From: Bacillota bacterium
GTDB lineage: Bacteria; Bacillota; Clostridia; Acetivibrionales; Acetivibrionaceae
DNA: 64,000 bases
NCBI GenBank assembly: GCA_023421115.1
Contig: JAEZUI010000270.1
Location: 12,927 to 76,926 of the forward strand
Reading direction: 5' to 3'
Positions 16,576 through 27,367 of this stretch are shown piece by piece. The stretch's first letter is position 1. The number at the start of each line of letters is the position of its first letter. The notes beneath the pieces are model-generated. The model was not told the origin of the DNA. It ran no database searches and saw nothing but the letters and a program-made list of their open reading frames with translations. Made by a program: the position numbers and the translations under genes.

Positions 16576-19500
16576 TTAGATAACTTCCTCAATGTTAATA
16601 TATCTATCATCAATATCAGAACCTTTTGTTAACTCCATCAAATAATCCCTTATTCCTTTCCTGCCTATATCTCTCAAGTTTTTAAAATTGATATGCACTG
16701 AACGGTTTCTTCCCATTTCTTTTGCTTTGTACATAGCAAAATCGCTAATATTTACAAGTTGTTCTAATTTAACCACTTGTGTTAATTCTGGCTCTAGTGG
16801 AAAACATGTGCATCCAATTGAGCAGGTAACATTTATTTGTTTACCTTCAGCTAATTTTATAGGGGTTTCTCTGACGATATTTAAAATATTTTTAGAAAAC
16901 ACCTTCAGGCATCCAACTTTTGTTTGGTTAAATATGATTAAAAACTCTTCTCCACCCCAGCGTATTATATAGTCTTCGCTTCTTATATTTTTTTTCAAAG
17001 CCCCGGTTATTGCAATCAGAACTTCATCTCCTGCTGCATGACCGTACGTATCATTTACCTTTTTAAAGAAATCGATATCTATCATATATACACCTATTAC
17101 ATCATCTACTATATCTGAATCTCTTATTTGTCTTTCAACACATGCTGCTTCTCTTGACTTAGCAATTTCTTCAGGTAAGCTTGATACATAATCATACATG
17201 TATCTCCTATTATGCAGTTTTGTTAAAGGATCATGTAAAGACAATTCTTTAAGTTCATTATTTGCATGTTCCAATTGGAGGGTTCTTTCCCTAACCTTTT
17301 CTTCGAGGCTTTCGTAAAGTCTTGCATTCTCGATAGATATTGATATTTGTGATGAGATTATTTTTAATGTTTCGAGTCTCTCCATAGTGAACACATTTCC
17401 CATAAGGTTATTTTCAAGATAGATAATACCTTTTAAATCATTCTGGTATATTATCGGCATACACATAACCGATTTAGTTTTGTTTTTAATAAAATACTCA
17501 TATTTTTGACAACTCTGATCCTGCTCAGCATCATCTATTACAATGCTTTCTCTCGTTCTTATTACGTGCTCGATTAACTCAGGGCAAAAATCTGTGCTTT
17601 CACTAAACAGAATGGATTGCATAACTTGAATCTCTTCATTATTTCTGCTTTTTAAAGCCTCTACAAAAAGCTTTCTATCCACACCCCTCTCCAATAAGAG
17701 ACATCCTGATTGTGCGCCTGCGTTCTCAATAATAGTATGCATAAGCACTTTTAGCAGCTTATCTATCTTTATTTCACTTGATATAGCCTGTGAAGATTTT
17801 AGTATAGACCCAACATCAAGGGATAATACCTCAGTAAATTTAGTGCGTGTATGTCTTGGGTATGAGTTTGATGATTTAAGATTAAGTTTGCCAAACTCAG
17901 AAAAATACCTGAAGTATTTATATTCTAGTATTTGTATTTTAGAGAACGCTCCCCACTGTGAATATAAGTAATATGCCTCTTTTATATATGACTTTGCGAT
18001 AAAATCTTCATTTCTGCCAATCCAGAATTCTCCTATCAGCTCATTAATAAGTGCCTTCATGTTTGTAAAATCACCAGGGTTTATGGAGTTTAAAGCCTCT
18101 TTATATAGGGACATTATTTTCTCAACAGGCTCTTCTTGGATTCTAGCTAACTCTGCACGTACAATGAGGTATTTATGTAAAAAGTTCTGAGGACAGTTAT
18201 CTGACCACATTTTTAACTTTTCAATATTTTTAACAAGAGTTTCAATTATTTCTTCTCTTGCTTTTCCATCTGTTTTTTCATATTTTTTAATTAGCGTTAA
18301 GGACTTAAACATATAAAAATCCGGCTGCGAATAAAAACCTGTTCCGGCTTGAAAATATTGTTCTGTAAAAGCACTCCACTTGTCTGCCGCCTCATAATTA
18401 CCCAGTATATAATTTACCATCAGACAACAATGACCAAATACGTAAAGGAACGTTAAGTCCTGATTTCTGGTAATTTCCTCCAATATAAGGCTTTCTTTCT
18501 CAAAATCATAGTTTGACTGTAATTGATTAATTGCGAGAATAGCAATTTCAGGCATAACTATCAAAAATTTGGCTTTTGAACCTTTCAAAAATTTCAATGT
18601 ATTTTCGGTTTCAGTTCTGCAATCATTCAGGTTATTATTAACACATAGGTTTACGAATGCCTTAAAGGCAACTGCAAAAGCGGAATGATATAGATCACCT
18701 ATTTCCATTCCGCTTTTGAAACACATATCATAATAATCCAGGCACTCTTTAAAATGAGCTCTCCAATGAGAAATAAAATTGGCAAATATAAAATAACAAC
18801 CTGCTTTAAAAGAATCGGCTTTTAACTTTTTTAAGAGCTCAAAGCTAACTGTATTTAATTGATAAGCCACCTCATAGTTGCCAAGTACTGAGCCCAATAT
18901 TATTCCACACTCCAAAAAATACTTACAGGTTACTTCTGTAACTCCATAATTTATTGCCATATCAAATACTGTAACCTGCATCAAAAAAGTAAGAGATGGG
19001 TTATACTGATATCCGGTCGCTTGTAACTGGAAAAACATCTTCATAATCATAATCTTTTTTCTATCAGTCATAACCGGAAGATTGACCAAATTTTCAATAC
19101 TGGAGCTGCCTATATATTCAACCATTTTACCTATGCCTTCACCAAGCTTCCGTTCAATCTCAGAAGCCTCGATTGGCAAATCAACATCCAATAATTTGAG
19201 TCCTTTACAAACTTCTTCAACTACCATTACCTTTTTATCACCTTTAAACTCAATTATCTTTGCTTTTAAGGAATAAACACTGGCCTTTTCAAAATTGTCG
19301 GCAGCTACATTAAACAAATCCTTGCAAAGTTCAATTGCTTCTTCAAAATTTCTGGCTAAATAATTTGATTCAGCTAAATTATAAGACAATTCAAATAACT
19401 TACCGGGATATTCCTTCCATTCTTCTTCCTTTAATAATGCTTTTCCCAACTTAAAATGATTATTTGCAATTTCATATGCAATATTGCCTTTTGCCTTCAT

Positions 19501-21768
19501 ACCGGCTGAATAGTTCAACTCCATCAGTTCTACACGTTCATCTTTTTTCTCAATTAAATCTTTTGCAATATTCAAATGGTTGATTACTTCAAAGATATTA
19601 TCATCTAGATTATTTGGGTCTGCATATAAATTAAGCAAAAGTTTTCCTATTTTCCGATGAATCAGTAACTTATCGGCATCGGATATCATTGAATATGCTG
19701 CCTGCTGAATTCTGTCATGGCTAAAACGGAATTTAATCTCCATATCAGGCTTTATGTATTCCTCTTTTGGCATATGAAGCAGCTTGTAATTAATACTTAA
19801 AGGAACAATCAAGTCCTTATCAATTATTATCCATAGTGCATCAGAGATATTTTTAATTTCGCCGCATAAATCATAAAGAGTCCCTATACCAAAAGTATTA
19901 CCTATGCAGGAAGCTTTCTTAATAATTTCCAACGAATCGGCAGGAAGCAAGTTTAGAGTTTGTATCATAAACTCAACAACATTGTCACTTATCTCAACCT
20001 CATTCATTTCCTCCATATCCCATTTCCAACAAAATTCTTTCTCATCAAGCTTAAATAAACCCTTTTCGTATAATGAATTCAATAGTTGTATCGTGAAAAA
20101 TGGATTACCTTTGGTTTTTCTGTATAAACAGCTTGTAAGAGCACAAGTATCTGTATTATGACAATTCAATGTATCGACAACCATCTGGTTTACTGTTTGT
20201 TCCGTTAGCGGCTCTAAATATATTTGCTTCAGAAAATCTGAGTCGCCAGGAATGTTTTTCACTTGATTGAGCATTAACATTAAAGGATGTCCTTCTGAAA
20301 TTTCATTATCTCTATACGCACCAATAATCAAAAAATTTTCTACTTCCATGGAAGTAAGAATATAATTTAGGAAATCTGTAGTTGGAAAATCACACCATTG
20401 AAGATCATCCAAAAACATTACTAAAGGATGTTCTTTTCTTGCAAATACCTTTATAAAATTACCGAATACCATCTGGAACCTGTTTTTTTCTTCCACAGGG
20501 TTAAGCTTTGGTACTTCAGGCTGTTCACCTATAATCTCTTTCAATTCAGGAATAAAATCCATAACAATTTTGCCATTAGAGCCTAATGCCTCAATTAAGC
20601 GGTTTTTCCAAATTTCAATATTTTTATTATCAGAGATTATGTTTCTTATCAATTCTCTGAAAGCTAAAGATGAAGCACTATAAGGAATATTGCACTGAAG
20701 TCGGTTAAATTTCCCTGATATAAAGTAACCTCCATGATTTATGATTACTTTATTCATCTCCCTTATTAAGGAAGTTTTTCCAATGCCCGAAAAACCGGAT
20801 ACCAATAACAATCTTAATTTAGTCGTTTCCAAATCTTCAAATGTTTTTCTCAAATCTTCAAGCTCTTTTTCTCTTCCATATAGCTTTTGTGGAATCTGAA
20901 ACCTGTTTAAAAAATCTTTCTGTGCAATTTTAAAGTTTATTAACTTTTCTTCCGATTGCAAATTCTCCAGACAATATAACAAATCATATTTTAAGCCCGA
21001 TAAACTTTGATATCTATCTTCAGCATTTTTTTCAATTAATCTTAAAATTATATTTGATATAGCATACGGAATCCTTTTGAAAATCACCTTAGGCTCTTTT
21101 GGTATTTTGGCTATATGACCGTAGACTATTTCCAGTTCATCTCCATCAAAAGGTAATACTCCTGTAAAAATCTCGTATAGTGTAATACCAAGAGAATAAA
21201 AATCCGATCTGTAGTCTATTATCCTATTGACTTTCCCTGTCTGTTCAGGAGAAATATATTGTACGGTCCCTTCTATAAAAGATGAATTTTGCGGCTTTTC
21301 CATTTTAAGATTGGTGGAAATACCAAAATCTATAATTTTTACTTGTTTTGTTTTCGTGTTAATAATAATGTTAGAAGGATTTATATCTTTATGAATCACC
21401 TTTTGCTCGTGAATTTGCATTAATGCATCAACTATATCAATAGAAAGCATCAGTTTTTCTTTTATATCCAATTCATTGGTTTTTAAAACGTCAGCTAAAG
21501 ATTTACCGCCAAAGTCTTCCATTACAATAGCTAATCCATTGTTAAAGTTCTCAAGTTTATATGCTTTTATAATTTTATCGCCGGATAATCTTTCTGTGAT
21601 AAAATATTCCCTTCTAAAATTACCTAGTGTTTCCGTTGAAGGATATTCACTGTTTAAGACTTTTATAATAACATCCGTATTATCAGAATTACCTTTTCCT
21701 TTAAAGATTGCTGTATTAAGACTTTTAAAAAGCTGTTCATTAATTTCATATCCTGGTAAATTGATCAC
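16576..21768 (-). CDS. Giant Ser/Thr kinase-AAA ATPase-GAF-diguanylate cyclase
   Basis: The 1730-residue protein has, in order, a eukaryotic-type kinase (about 1-270; HKDINPSN catalytic loop near 121, DFGIS near 142), an AAA_16 ATPase (P-loop SGFSGIGKTS near 325; FLDDLQW near 455), a long helical TPR-like region (about 700-1290), a GAF domain (about 1315-1480), a coiled coil, and a GGDEF domain (about 1520-1695). The GGDEF has an intact RWGGEEF and RSED five residues upstream, the product-inhibition I-site. It resembles cyanobacterial and myxobacterial kinase-AAA-GAF sensors in which the output is a histidine kinase; here the output is cyclic-di-GMP synthesis. Start GTG 21768 has GGAGG nine bases upstream. 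Confidence 0.9.
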   Translation of the reverse strand: MINLPGYEINEQLFKSLNTAIFKGKGNSDNTDVIIKVLNSEYPSTETLGNFRREYFITERLSGDKIIKAYKLENFNNGLAIVMEDFGGKSLADVLKTNELDIKEKLMLSIDIVDALMQIHEQKVIHKDINPSNIIINTKTKQVKIIDFGISTNLKMEKPQNSSFIEGTVQYISPEQTGKVNRIIDYRSDFYSLGITLYEIFTGVLPFDGDELEIVYGHIAKIPKEPKVIFKRIPYAISNIILRLIEKNAEDRYQSLSGLKYDLLYCLENLQSEEKLINFKIAQKDFLNRFQIPQKLYGREKELEDLRKTFEDLETTKLRLLLVSGFSGIGKTSLIREMNKVIINHGGYFISGKFNRLQCNIPYSASSLAFRELIRNIISDNKNIEIWKNRLIEALGSNGKIVMDFIPELKEIIGEQPEVPKLNPVEEKNRFQMVFGNFIKVFARKEHPLVMFLDDLQWCDFPTTDFLNYILTSMEVENFLIIGAYRDNEISEGHPLMLMLNQVKNIPGDSDFLKQIYLEPLTEQTVNQMVVDTLNCHNTDTCALTSCLYRKTKGNPFFTIQLLNSLYEKGLFKLDEKEFCWKWDMEEMNEVEISDNVVEFMIQTLNLLPADSLEIIKKASCIGNTFGIGTLYDLCGEIKNISDALWIIIDKDLIVPLSINYKLLHMPKEEYIKPDMEIKFRFSHDRIQQAAYSMISDADKLLIHRKIGKLLLNLYADPNNLDDNIFEVINHLNIAKDLIEKKDERVELMELNYSAGMKAKGNIAYEIANNHFKLGKALLKEEEWKEYPGKLFELSYNLAESNYLARNFEEAIELCKDLFNVAADNFEKASVYSLKAKIIEFKGDKKVMVVEEVCKGLKLLDVDLPIEASEIERKLGEGIGKMVEYIGSSSIENLVNLPVMTDRKKIMIMKMFFQLQATGYQYNPSLTFLMQVTVFDMAINYGVTEVTCKYFLECGIILGSVLGNYEVAYQLNTVSFELLKKLKADSFKAGCYFIFANFISHWRAHFKECLDYYDMCFKSGMEIGDLYHSAFAVAFKAFVNLCVNNNLNDCRTETENTLKFLKGSKAKFLIVMPEIAILAINQLQSNYDFEKESLILEEITRNQDLTFLYVFGHCCLMVNYILGNYEAADKWSAFTEQYFQAGTGFYSQPDFYMFKSLTLIKKYEKTDGKAREEIIETLVKNIEKLKMWSDNCPQNFLHKYLIVRAELARIQEEPVEKIMSLYKEALNSINPGDFTNMKALINELIGEFWIGRNEDFIAKSYIKEAYYLYSQWGAFSKIQILEYKYFRYFSEFGKLNLKSSNSYPRHTRTKFTEVLSLDVGSILKSSQAISSEIKIDKLLKVLMHTIIENAGAQSGCLLLERGVDRKLFVEALKSRNNEEIQVMQSILFSESTDFCPELIEHVIRTRESIVIDDAEQDQSCQKYEYFIKNKTKSVMCMPIIYQNDLKGIIYLENNLMGNVFTMERLETLKIISSQISISIENARLYESLEEKVRERTLQLEHANNELKELSLHDPLTKLHNRRYMYDYVSSLPEEIAKSREAACVERQIRDSDIVDDVIGVYMIDIDFFKKVNDTYGHAAGDEVLIAITGALKKNIRSEDYIIRWGGEEFLIIFNQTKVGCLKVFSKNILNIVRETPIKLAEGKQINVTCSIGCTCFPLEPELTQVVKLEQLVNISDFAMYKAKEMGRNRSVHINFKNLRDIGRKGIRDYLMELTKGSDIDDRYINIEEVI

Positions 21769-21928
21769 AATAAATTGCCTCCATTATTTTACAAGTCGCA
21801 AAATATACTACGAATTTCGGCTAAATTACTAAACTTCGATAAGAATATTTTTTATTTGCAGTCACACATTAATTCCTATATACTTTTTTAACATTTATCA
21901 TCCTATATAATAGCAAAATTTGCTAATA

Positions 21929-21957
21929 ATTATAATTATATTATTGTTAGTAAGCAA
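21929..21957 (-). promoter_or_regulatory. Candidate SigA promoter of the giant kinase gene
   Basis: On the minus strand TTGCTT (21957-21952) and TATAAT (21934-21929) are 17 bases apart. It implies a leader of about 155 bases. The interval 21905-21960 also contains inverted copies of AATTTGCTAA, a possible operator for the divergent genes. The rest of the 367-base gap (21769-22135) contains nothing else recognised. Confidence 0.45.
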
Positions 21958-22135
21958 ATTCAAGAAATGTTTTAATATTAATTTTTAGACTCTGGGATCG
22001 AATCATTACCCTTAAGTATCCTTACTCTGTACCCGGAAGTTTATTTATATTAATAGTTTCATGAAAAATACCGATTATTATAATAGTATAGATGTATTAT
22101 AATAAATTTGCTGTATTTAAAGGTAGGTATCTAGT

Positions 22136-24754
22136 ATGAACTGTAATTTTGAACCTACAACAGTATTAAATAAGAAAACCTCACGCCGACTTACTATTGG
22201 AGTAATAAAAAGCAACATGTCTGATCAGAGGGATATACTGTTTGTTGAAGGATTGAAACAGTCCGCTGATGAAAATGGTGTAAATTTAATAGTATATCGG
22301 GGAGGTATGATTGTTTCTCCAGATGACATAGACCTGCAAGCCATTGCAATTTTTGATTTTGTTGATAAAAACAGATTGGATGGGCTTATTATATGGACTG
22401 GAAATATAAGTTGGCATGCAAGTGAAGAATTTACTGAGATGTTTGTTAAAAGATATAATTTCCTTCCGGTTGTAAGCCTTGAAAACAAAATAGACGGTAT
22501 AACGAGCATTTTGTGGGATAATTACAATGGTATGAAAGAGGCTTTGATACACCTTATAGAGGTTCATAAATACAAAAGAATCGGAGCTTTTGTGGATGAT
22601 GCACCTTCAAGTTTATACCAAAGATATAAAGCTTATACTGAAACACTTACTGAATATGGAATTCCCATAGATCCGAAAATTGTTATTGACCATAATACAT
22701 TATATGATTTTGAGAAAACAATTCAATATGCCATTAATATGGATCGAAGTATTTTTGTTGAACAGGGAATAAAAAACAATTTTGAAAAGAGTATAAGCAT
22801 AATAGAAAATTTGCGAAAAACAGGTATCGAGGCTCTGGTATGCTGTAATGATTTGAGTGCAAGAACAGTAAACAGAATTTTGAAAGTCAGAAATCTTCCC
22901 TTAATGCCTATAGTTGGTTTTGATGATGACCCGGAGAGTAGGACAGGCAATCCTGCTTTGACAACAGTACGTCCACCGATCTATGAAATGGGTAAACGTG
23001 CAGTAGAAGTAATAGTTGCTAAAATAAAAGGACATAATACTCCGGAAACGGAATATATTCCATGCAAATTAATAGTTCGTCAAAGCTGTGGCTGTCCTTG
23101 CAATTCATTGATGAAGGAAGATTTGTATAAGGAAAAATCGAAGCAGTATATAAGTTTTCAGGGCTCAGACAATATTAATGCTGAAAAATTCGAAGAATTT
23201 TTAAAATGTTTTGTTGCTGTTCCCGATGATATGGATTCCGACTGGTCTAAAAAACTTCTCAAAGCATTTTTGGATGATATTCAGGGAGATAACGGGGTTT
23301 TTGCTGATTATCTTAAAGACTTGCTGGTTTATACACAGGGCAAAAAATACATAGAGCTTTTTCAGGATATAATTATAGTAATGCACTTTTTTATAGATTC
23401 CTTGATTAAGAACAACACTTTGGATTATTATAAGGCAAAAAAGCTTTTACAGCAAGGAACGGTTCTTATAGCAGATATGAGAGTTCGCTCTGAAATGAGC
23501 AAAAGATTGAAACAGACCCAGAGGCATTATGATATTATTACATTTTCACAGATGATAGGCAACACATATGATATCAATGAAATTATAGAAAAAACAACAA
23601 ATGGCTTAAGATATTTAGGAATTTCATCCTGTTACCTGTCATTATATGAAAATGGGAACGTTTCAACTGAAAAAGCTCGTCTCCTGATGGCTTATAGTGA
23701 AAACAAAAACATAATAATTTCACAGGAGGCTTGCACTTATCCTTCGAAACTACTTTTGCCGGAAGAAGTACTGCCCTTTGATGAACGATTCCATTATGTC
23801 TTAAAGCCTCTGCATTTTAGGAAAAGAAACATCGGATTTGTATTATTTGCCGATACTCTGGAGGATTATACAGAATATGAACGACTGACTGAAATAATAA
23901 GTAATACCATACACAGCTCTATTCTGGTAGATGAATTGAAAAGCAAAGCTCAGGAATTATTTACAATCAATAGTGAACTTGAATCGGCATACAGTTTACT
24001 GAAAGAAAACCAGCAAAAGCTCCTTGTTTCAGAAAAAATGGCATCATTAGGCCGTCTTACAGCGGGAATTGCACATGAGATGAACACACCACTGGCTGCT
24101 GTGCGCACATCGCTAAAAGAACTTGGTGATTTTATACACGAGTACAACGAATCAATAGGAAATCCTAGTGTTCTGCCGGAAGACCACAGGTTAATTGCTG
24201 CCGATATGATGAGATGTTTAAAATTAGCAACTCAGTCTGCAGAAAAGAGCACCGGATTTATAAAAACCATTAATTCTCAGTCAGCAAATATAAAAGCATC
24301 AAATATACAGGTATTTAATGCTGCCGAGATTATCAAAGAAGCGCTGGCAGTATTGGAGTTTGCAATAAGAAAAGGAAATTGCAGGCTTGTTACAAATTTT
24401 GATAATTCAATCAAGCTTTACGGGGATCCCAATAAGCTTGTTCAAGTGGCTACAAACCTTGTTATTAATTCTATTGATGCCTGTAAACCTGATGGAGGAA
24501 CTATATCAATACTAATAGAAAATAATGGAGATGGCTTTGCCAGGCTCACTTTTCAGGATACTGGATGTGGAATACCTGATGAGATAAAATCACGGATTTT
24601 TGATCCCCTGTTTACTACCAAACCCTTTGGTGAAGGAACAGGATTGGGACTTAGCATAGTTCATGACCTGATAAATGAGTTTAACGGAAGTATTGATATA
24701 GAGAGCCAAAAGGGATTGACCTCGTTTTGTATATTTTTGCCTATTAAGCTGTAA
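22136..24754 (+). CDS. Cytoplasmic histidine kinase with LacI-type sensor domain (first of two)
   Basis: The 872-residue protein has a periplasmic-binding-protein type 1 domain (about 18-325) of the LacI/GalR kind without a DNA-binding helix-turn-helix or signal peptide: GLIIWTGNI, VVSLENKIDG, IVGFDDDPESRTGNP and a closing LIVRQSCGCP. A GAF-like region follows (about 470-600). The HisKA box is at about 635-700, with His647 in AGIAHEMNTPL. The ATPase has NLVINSIDACKP, DTGCGIPDE, FDPLFTTK and GEGTGLGLS. No membrane segment is present, so the ligand is cytoplasmic, perhaps a sugar or sugar phosphate. GGTAGGT serves as ribosome binding site. A paralogue follows 60 bases later. Confidence 0.9.
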   Translation: MNCNFEPTTVLNKKTSRRLTIGVIKSNMSDQRDILFVEGLKQSADENGVNLIVYRGGMIVSPDDIDLQAIAIFDFVDKNRLDGLIIWTGNISWHASEEFTEMFVKRYNFLPVVSLENKIDGITSILWDNYNGMKEALIHLIEVHKYKRIGAFVDDAPSSLYQRYKAYTETLTEYGIPIDPKIVIDHNTLYDFEKTIQYAINMDRSIFVEQGIKNNFEKSISIIENLRKTGIEALVCCNDLSARTVNRILKVRNLPLMPIVGFDDDPESRTGNPALTTVRPPIYEMGKRAVEVIVAKIKGHNTPETEYIPCKLIVRQSCGCPCNSLMKEDLYKEKSKQYISFQGSDNINAEKFEEFLKCFVAVPDDMDSDWSKKLLKAFLDDIQGDNGVFADYLKDLLVYTQGKKYIELFQDIIIVMHFFIDSLIKNNTLDYYKAKKLLQQGTVLIADMRVRSEMSKRLKQTQRHYDIITFSQMIGNTYDINEIIEKTTNGLRYLGISSCYLSLYENGNVSTEKARLLMAYSENKNIIISQEACTYPSKLLLPEEVLPFDERFHYVLKPLHFRKRNIGFVLFADTLEDYTEYERLTEIISNTIHSSILVDELKSKAQELFTINSELESAYSLLKENQQKLLVSEKMASLGRLTAGIAHEMNTPLAAVRTSLKELGDFIHEYNESIGNPSVLPEDHRLIAADMMRCLKLATQSAEKSTGFIKTINSQSANIKASNIQVFNAAEIIKEALAVLEFAIRKGNCRLVTNFDNSIKLYGDPNKLVQVATNLVINSIDACKPDGGTISILIENNGDGFARLTFQDTGCGIPDEIKSRIFDPLFTTKPFGEGTGLGLSIVHDLINEFNGSIDIESQKGLTSFCIFLPIKL

Positions 24755-24814
24755 TAAACCAGAACTTTATAGAGTTTGAATTTCAACTTTTAGCGTTTAA
24801 GGTAGGTATAAAAC

Positions 24815-27364
24815 ATGAGTCTAAACATAAAAACTACTAGGTTAGTTGATGGAAAAAGCTTGCGCCCAACTATTGGAGTCATAAAAAACAATAGGGTAAG
24901 TTACAGGGAGATGCTTCAAATCGAAGGTCTTAGAATTGCTGCTCAAAAAAATGATGTTAATCTTATCATATATTCTGGGGGTATGATCAATTTTCCGAGT
25001 GAATTGGAATCCACTACAATATATGATTTTGTAGACACTAATAAATTGGATGGTCTTATTATTTGGACAGGTAATATTAACTGGTTTTCCAGTCCGGAGG
25101 CTACAGAAAGTTTTGTGCACAAGTATGATTATCTTCCAGTGGTAAGCCTTGAGACTAAAATTGACGGTATAACCAGTATTGTATGGGATGATTTTAATGC
25201 AATGCGCGAAGCCATGATTCATCTTTTAGAGGTGCACAAATTCAGGCGGATTGCTTTTATACGTGGAACAGCAACACATTTTGGTGTAGAATTACGATAT
25301 AAGGCATATGTCTATACGCTCAAAGAATATGGAATTCCTATCGACGAAAGCATTATATTAGAGGATATATCCTTTAATAATAATGCAGGTATAAAGAATC
25401 TTAAAAATTTATGGACGTTGAATATTGATGCAATCGCAGCTTATAATGACATGAGTGCAAGGTTTGCGACCTCAATGATGGAAAAGTATGATCTCCCTTT
25501 TATGCCTATTACTGGCTTTGATGACGAGGTGGAAGGTGAAGAGGACAGACCTTCTTTAACAACTGTTCATCCCCCCTTCATTGAACTAGGTAGCCGAGGC
25601 ATGGAAATTCTACTTAAGAAAATAAATGGTGTTCAGGTTCCTGAACTTGAGGTATTGCCGTGCAGATTGGTTGTTCGCCAGTCCTGTGGATGTAAAGCCA
25701 AATCGGTAATGAAAGAGGATGTATTTAGCGAAAAAGTTGTCCTGCAAAAAATTCCACAAGCAATAAATAATATAAGCACTGTTGAATCGGAAAACATTAT
25801 AAGAAACACATTAAATATACCGGAACATTTAGAAATATCCTGGTTCTACGACTTGTGGTCTGAATTTTTATATGAAGTAAATATCGATAAAATTCCAGCC
25901 TTTGTAAATCACCTTGAAAAGATACTTATAAATAAGTATAATCAGAATTATAATATGAAAATATTTTTGGACACAATATTGCTGTTCTATTATATTACAG
26001 ACTATATTTTCGAAAATAACACAGCAGGGTATTTAAAAGCACAGATTATTTTAAGACAGGCAACAAATCTTATTGCAGACATGCAGATACGTTCAGAAAT
26101 AAATAAGAGACTAGAAGGGGACCATAGGTATTTTTGTGTTATTTCATTCAAACAAATAATCAGCAATGCTGTTGATATGAAGGACCTTATAAATAGAATC
26201 ATAACCGGCTTCAAGATAATAGGTGTTTCATCATGCTATATATCGCTTTATGAATATAAGGGCATTTCAACAGATAAAGCACGACTAATACTGGCATACA
26301 AGGATGAAAAATGCATGGATATAAACCCATACACTACAATATTTCCTTCAGTACAACTTCTTCCTGAGGGAATAATCTCCTATGAAAATCGTTTTAGTCT
26401 GATTTTAAAGTCCTTGTATTTTCAAAATAGACAAATAGGATTTGTGTTATTCGAAGACACTTTTAAGGATTCATCGGAATATGAACAATTGAGTGAAATT
26501 ATGAGTACTGCAATTAATGGTGTAATGATCATAGAGGAAATGGAGAATAAAGCACTAGAACTCAAAGAAATCAATAATGAACTTGAGTCTGCATACAGTT
26601 CACTGAAAGAAAATCAGCAAAAGCTGCTTGTTTCAGAAAAGATGGCGTCTCTTGGACGTCTTACGGCTGGTATAGCTCATGAAATGAACGCACCTTTAGC
26701 TGCGTTGCGCTCGTCTCTGAAAGAACTTGATGAACTTGTTTATGAGTATAATAAATCGATAGAAAATGACCAGGTCCTTCCTGATGATCACAAATTAATT
26801 GCCCAGGATATGATGAAGTTTTTAAAAATTGCCGAACAGGCGGCTGGAAAAAGTGCTGGTTTTATTAAAGGAATTAAGGCTCAGACAGTAAATATGAACA
26901 CTTCAAATTCTCAAGTATTTAATGTTGCCGATGTTATCTCCGATGCTTTATCAGTATTGGACTTTGCATTGAAAAATGGTAACTGCAAGCTTGTAACAGA
27001 TTATGATAATTCTATAAGTCTTTATGGTGATCCCAAAAGACTTATACAGGTGATAACAAACCTTGTACTAAACTCTATTGATGCATGTAAACCTAATGGA
27101 GGAAACATATTAATAAAACTTGGAAGCGTTGGGGATGGTTTTGCAAAGCTCACAGTACAGGATACCGGATGCGGAATTCCTGAGGAAATCCTACCACGGA
27201 TATTTGATCCCATGTTTACGACTAAACAGTTTGGAGAAGGTACAGGATTGGGCTTGAGCATAGTTTATGATATTATAAATGAATTTAAAGGGAATATTAA
27301 AGTAGAAAGCAAAAAAGAATTTACATCCTTTGTCGTATACTTGCCAACAAAACAGGAGGAATAA
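24815..27364 (+). CDS. Cytoplasmic histidine kinase with LacI-type sensor domain (second of two)
   Basis: The 849-residue paralogue of the preceding protein has the same order: LacI-type ligand domain (about 18-305; GLIIWTGNI, ITGFDDEVEGEEDRP, LVVRQSCGCK), GAF-like middle, HisKA with His622 (AGIAHEMNAPLAALR) and HATPase (NLVLNSIDACKP, DTGCGIPEE, GEGTGLGLS). The kinase halves are highly similar and the sensor halves more divergent, which suggests duplication followed by a change of ligand. The ribosome binding site region, TAAGGTAGGTATA, is almost the same as that of the first copy. It ends four bases before the response regulator gene, and all three genes are likely one operon. Confidence 0.9.
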   Translation: MSLNIKTTRLVDGKSLRPTIGVIKNNRVSYREMLQIEGLRIAAQKNDVNLIIYSGGMINFPSELESTTIYDFVDTNKLDGLIIWTGNINWFSSPEATESFVHKYDYLPVVSLETKIDGITSIVWDDFNAMREAMIHLLEVHKFRRIAFIRGTATHFGVELRYKAYVYTLKEYGIPIDESIILEDISFNNNAGIKNLKNLWTLNIDAIAAYNDMSARFATSMMEKYDLPFMPITGFDDEVEGEEDRPSLTTVHPPFIELGSRGMEILLKKINGVQVPELEVLPCRLVVRQSCGCKAKSVMKEDVFSEKVVLQKIPQAINNISTVESENIIRNTLNIPEHLEISWFYDLWSEFLYEVNIDKIPAFVNHLEKILINKYNQNYNMKIFLDTILLFYYITDYIFENNTAGYLKAQIILRQATNLIADMQIRSEINKRLEGDHRYFCVISFKQIISNAVDMKDLINRIITGFKIIGVSSCYISLYEYKGISTDKARLILAYKDEKCMDINPYTTIFPSVQLLPEGIISYENRFSLILKSLYFQNRQIGFVLFEDTFKDSSEYEQLSEIMSTAINGVMIIEEMENKALELKEINNELESAYSSLKENQQKLLVSEKMASLGRLTAGIAHEMNAPLAALRSSLKELDELVYEYNKSIENDQVLPDDHKLIAQDMMKFLKIAEQAAGKSAGFIKGIKAQTVNMNTSNSQVFNVADVISDALSVLDFALKNGNCKLVTDYDNSISLYGDPKRLIQVITNLVLNSIDACKPNGGNILIKLGSVGDGFAKLTVQDTGCGIPEEILPRIFDPMFTTKQFGEGTGLGLSIVYDIINEFKGNIKVESKKEFTSFVVYLPTKQEE

Positions 27365-27367
27365 AGT

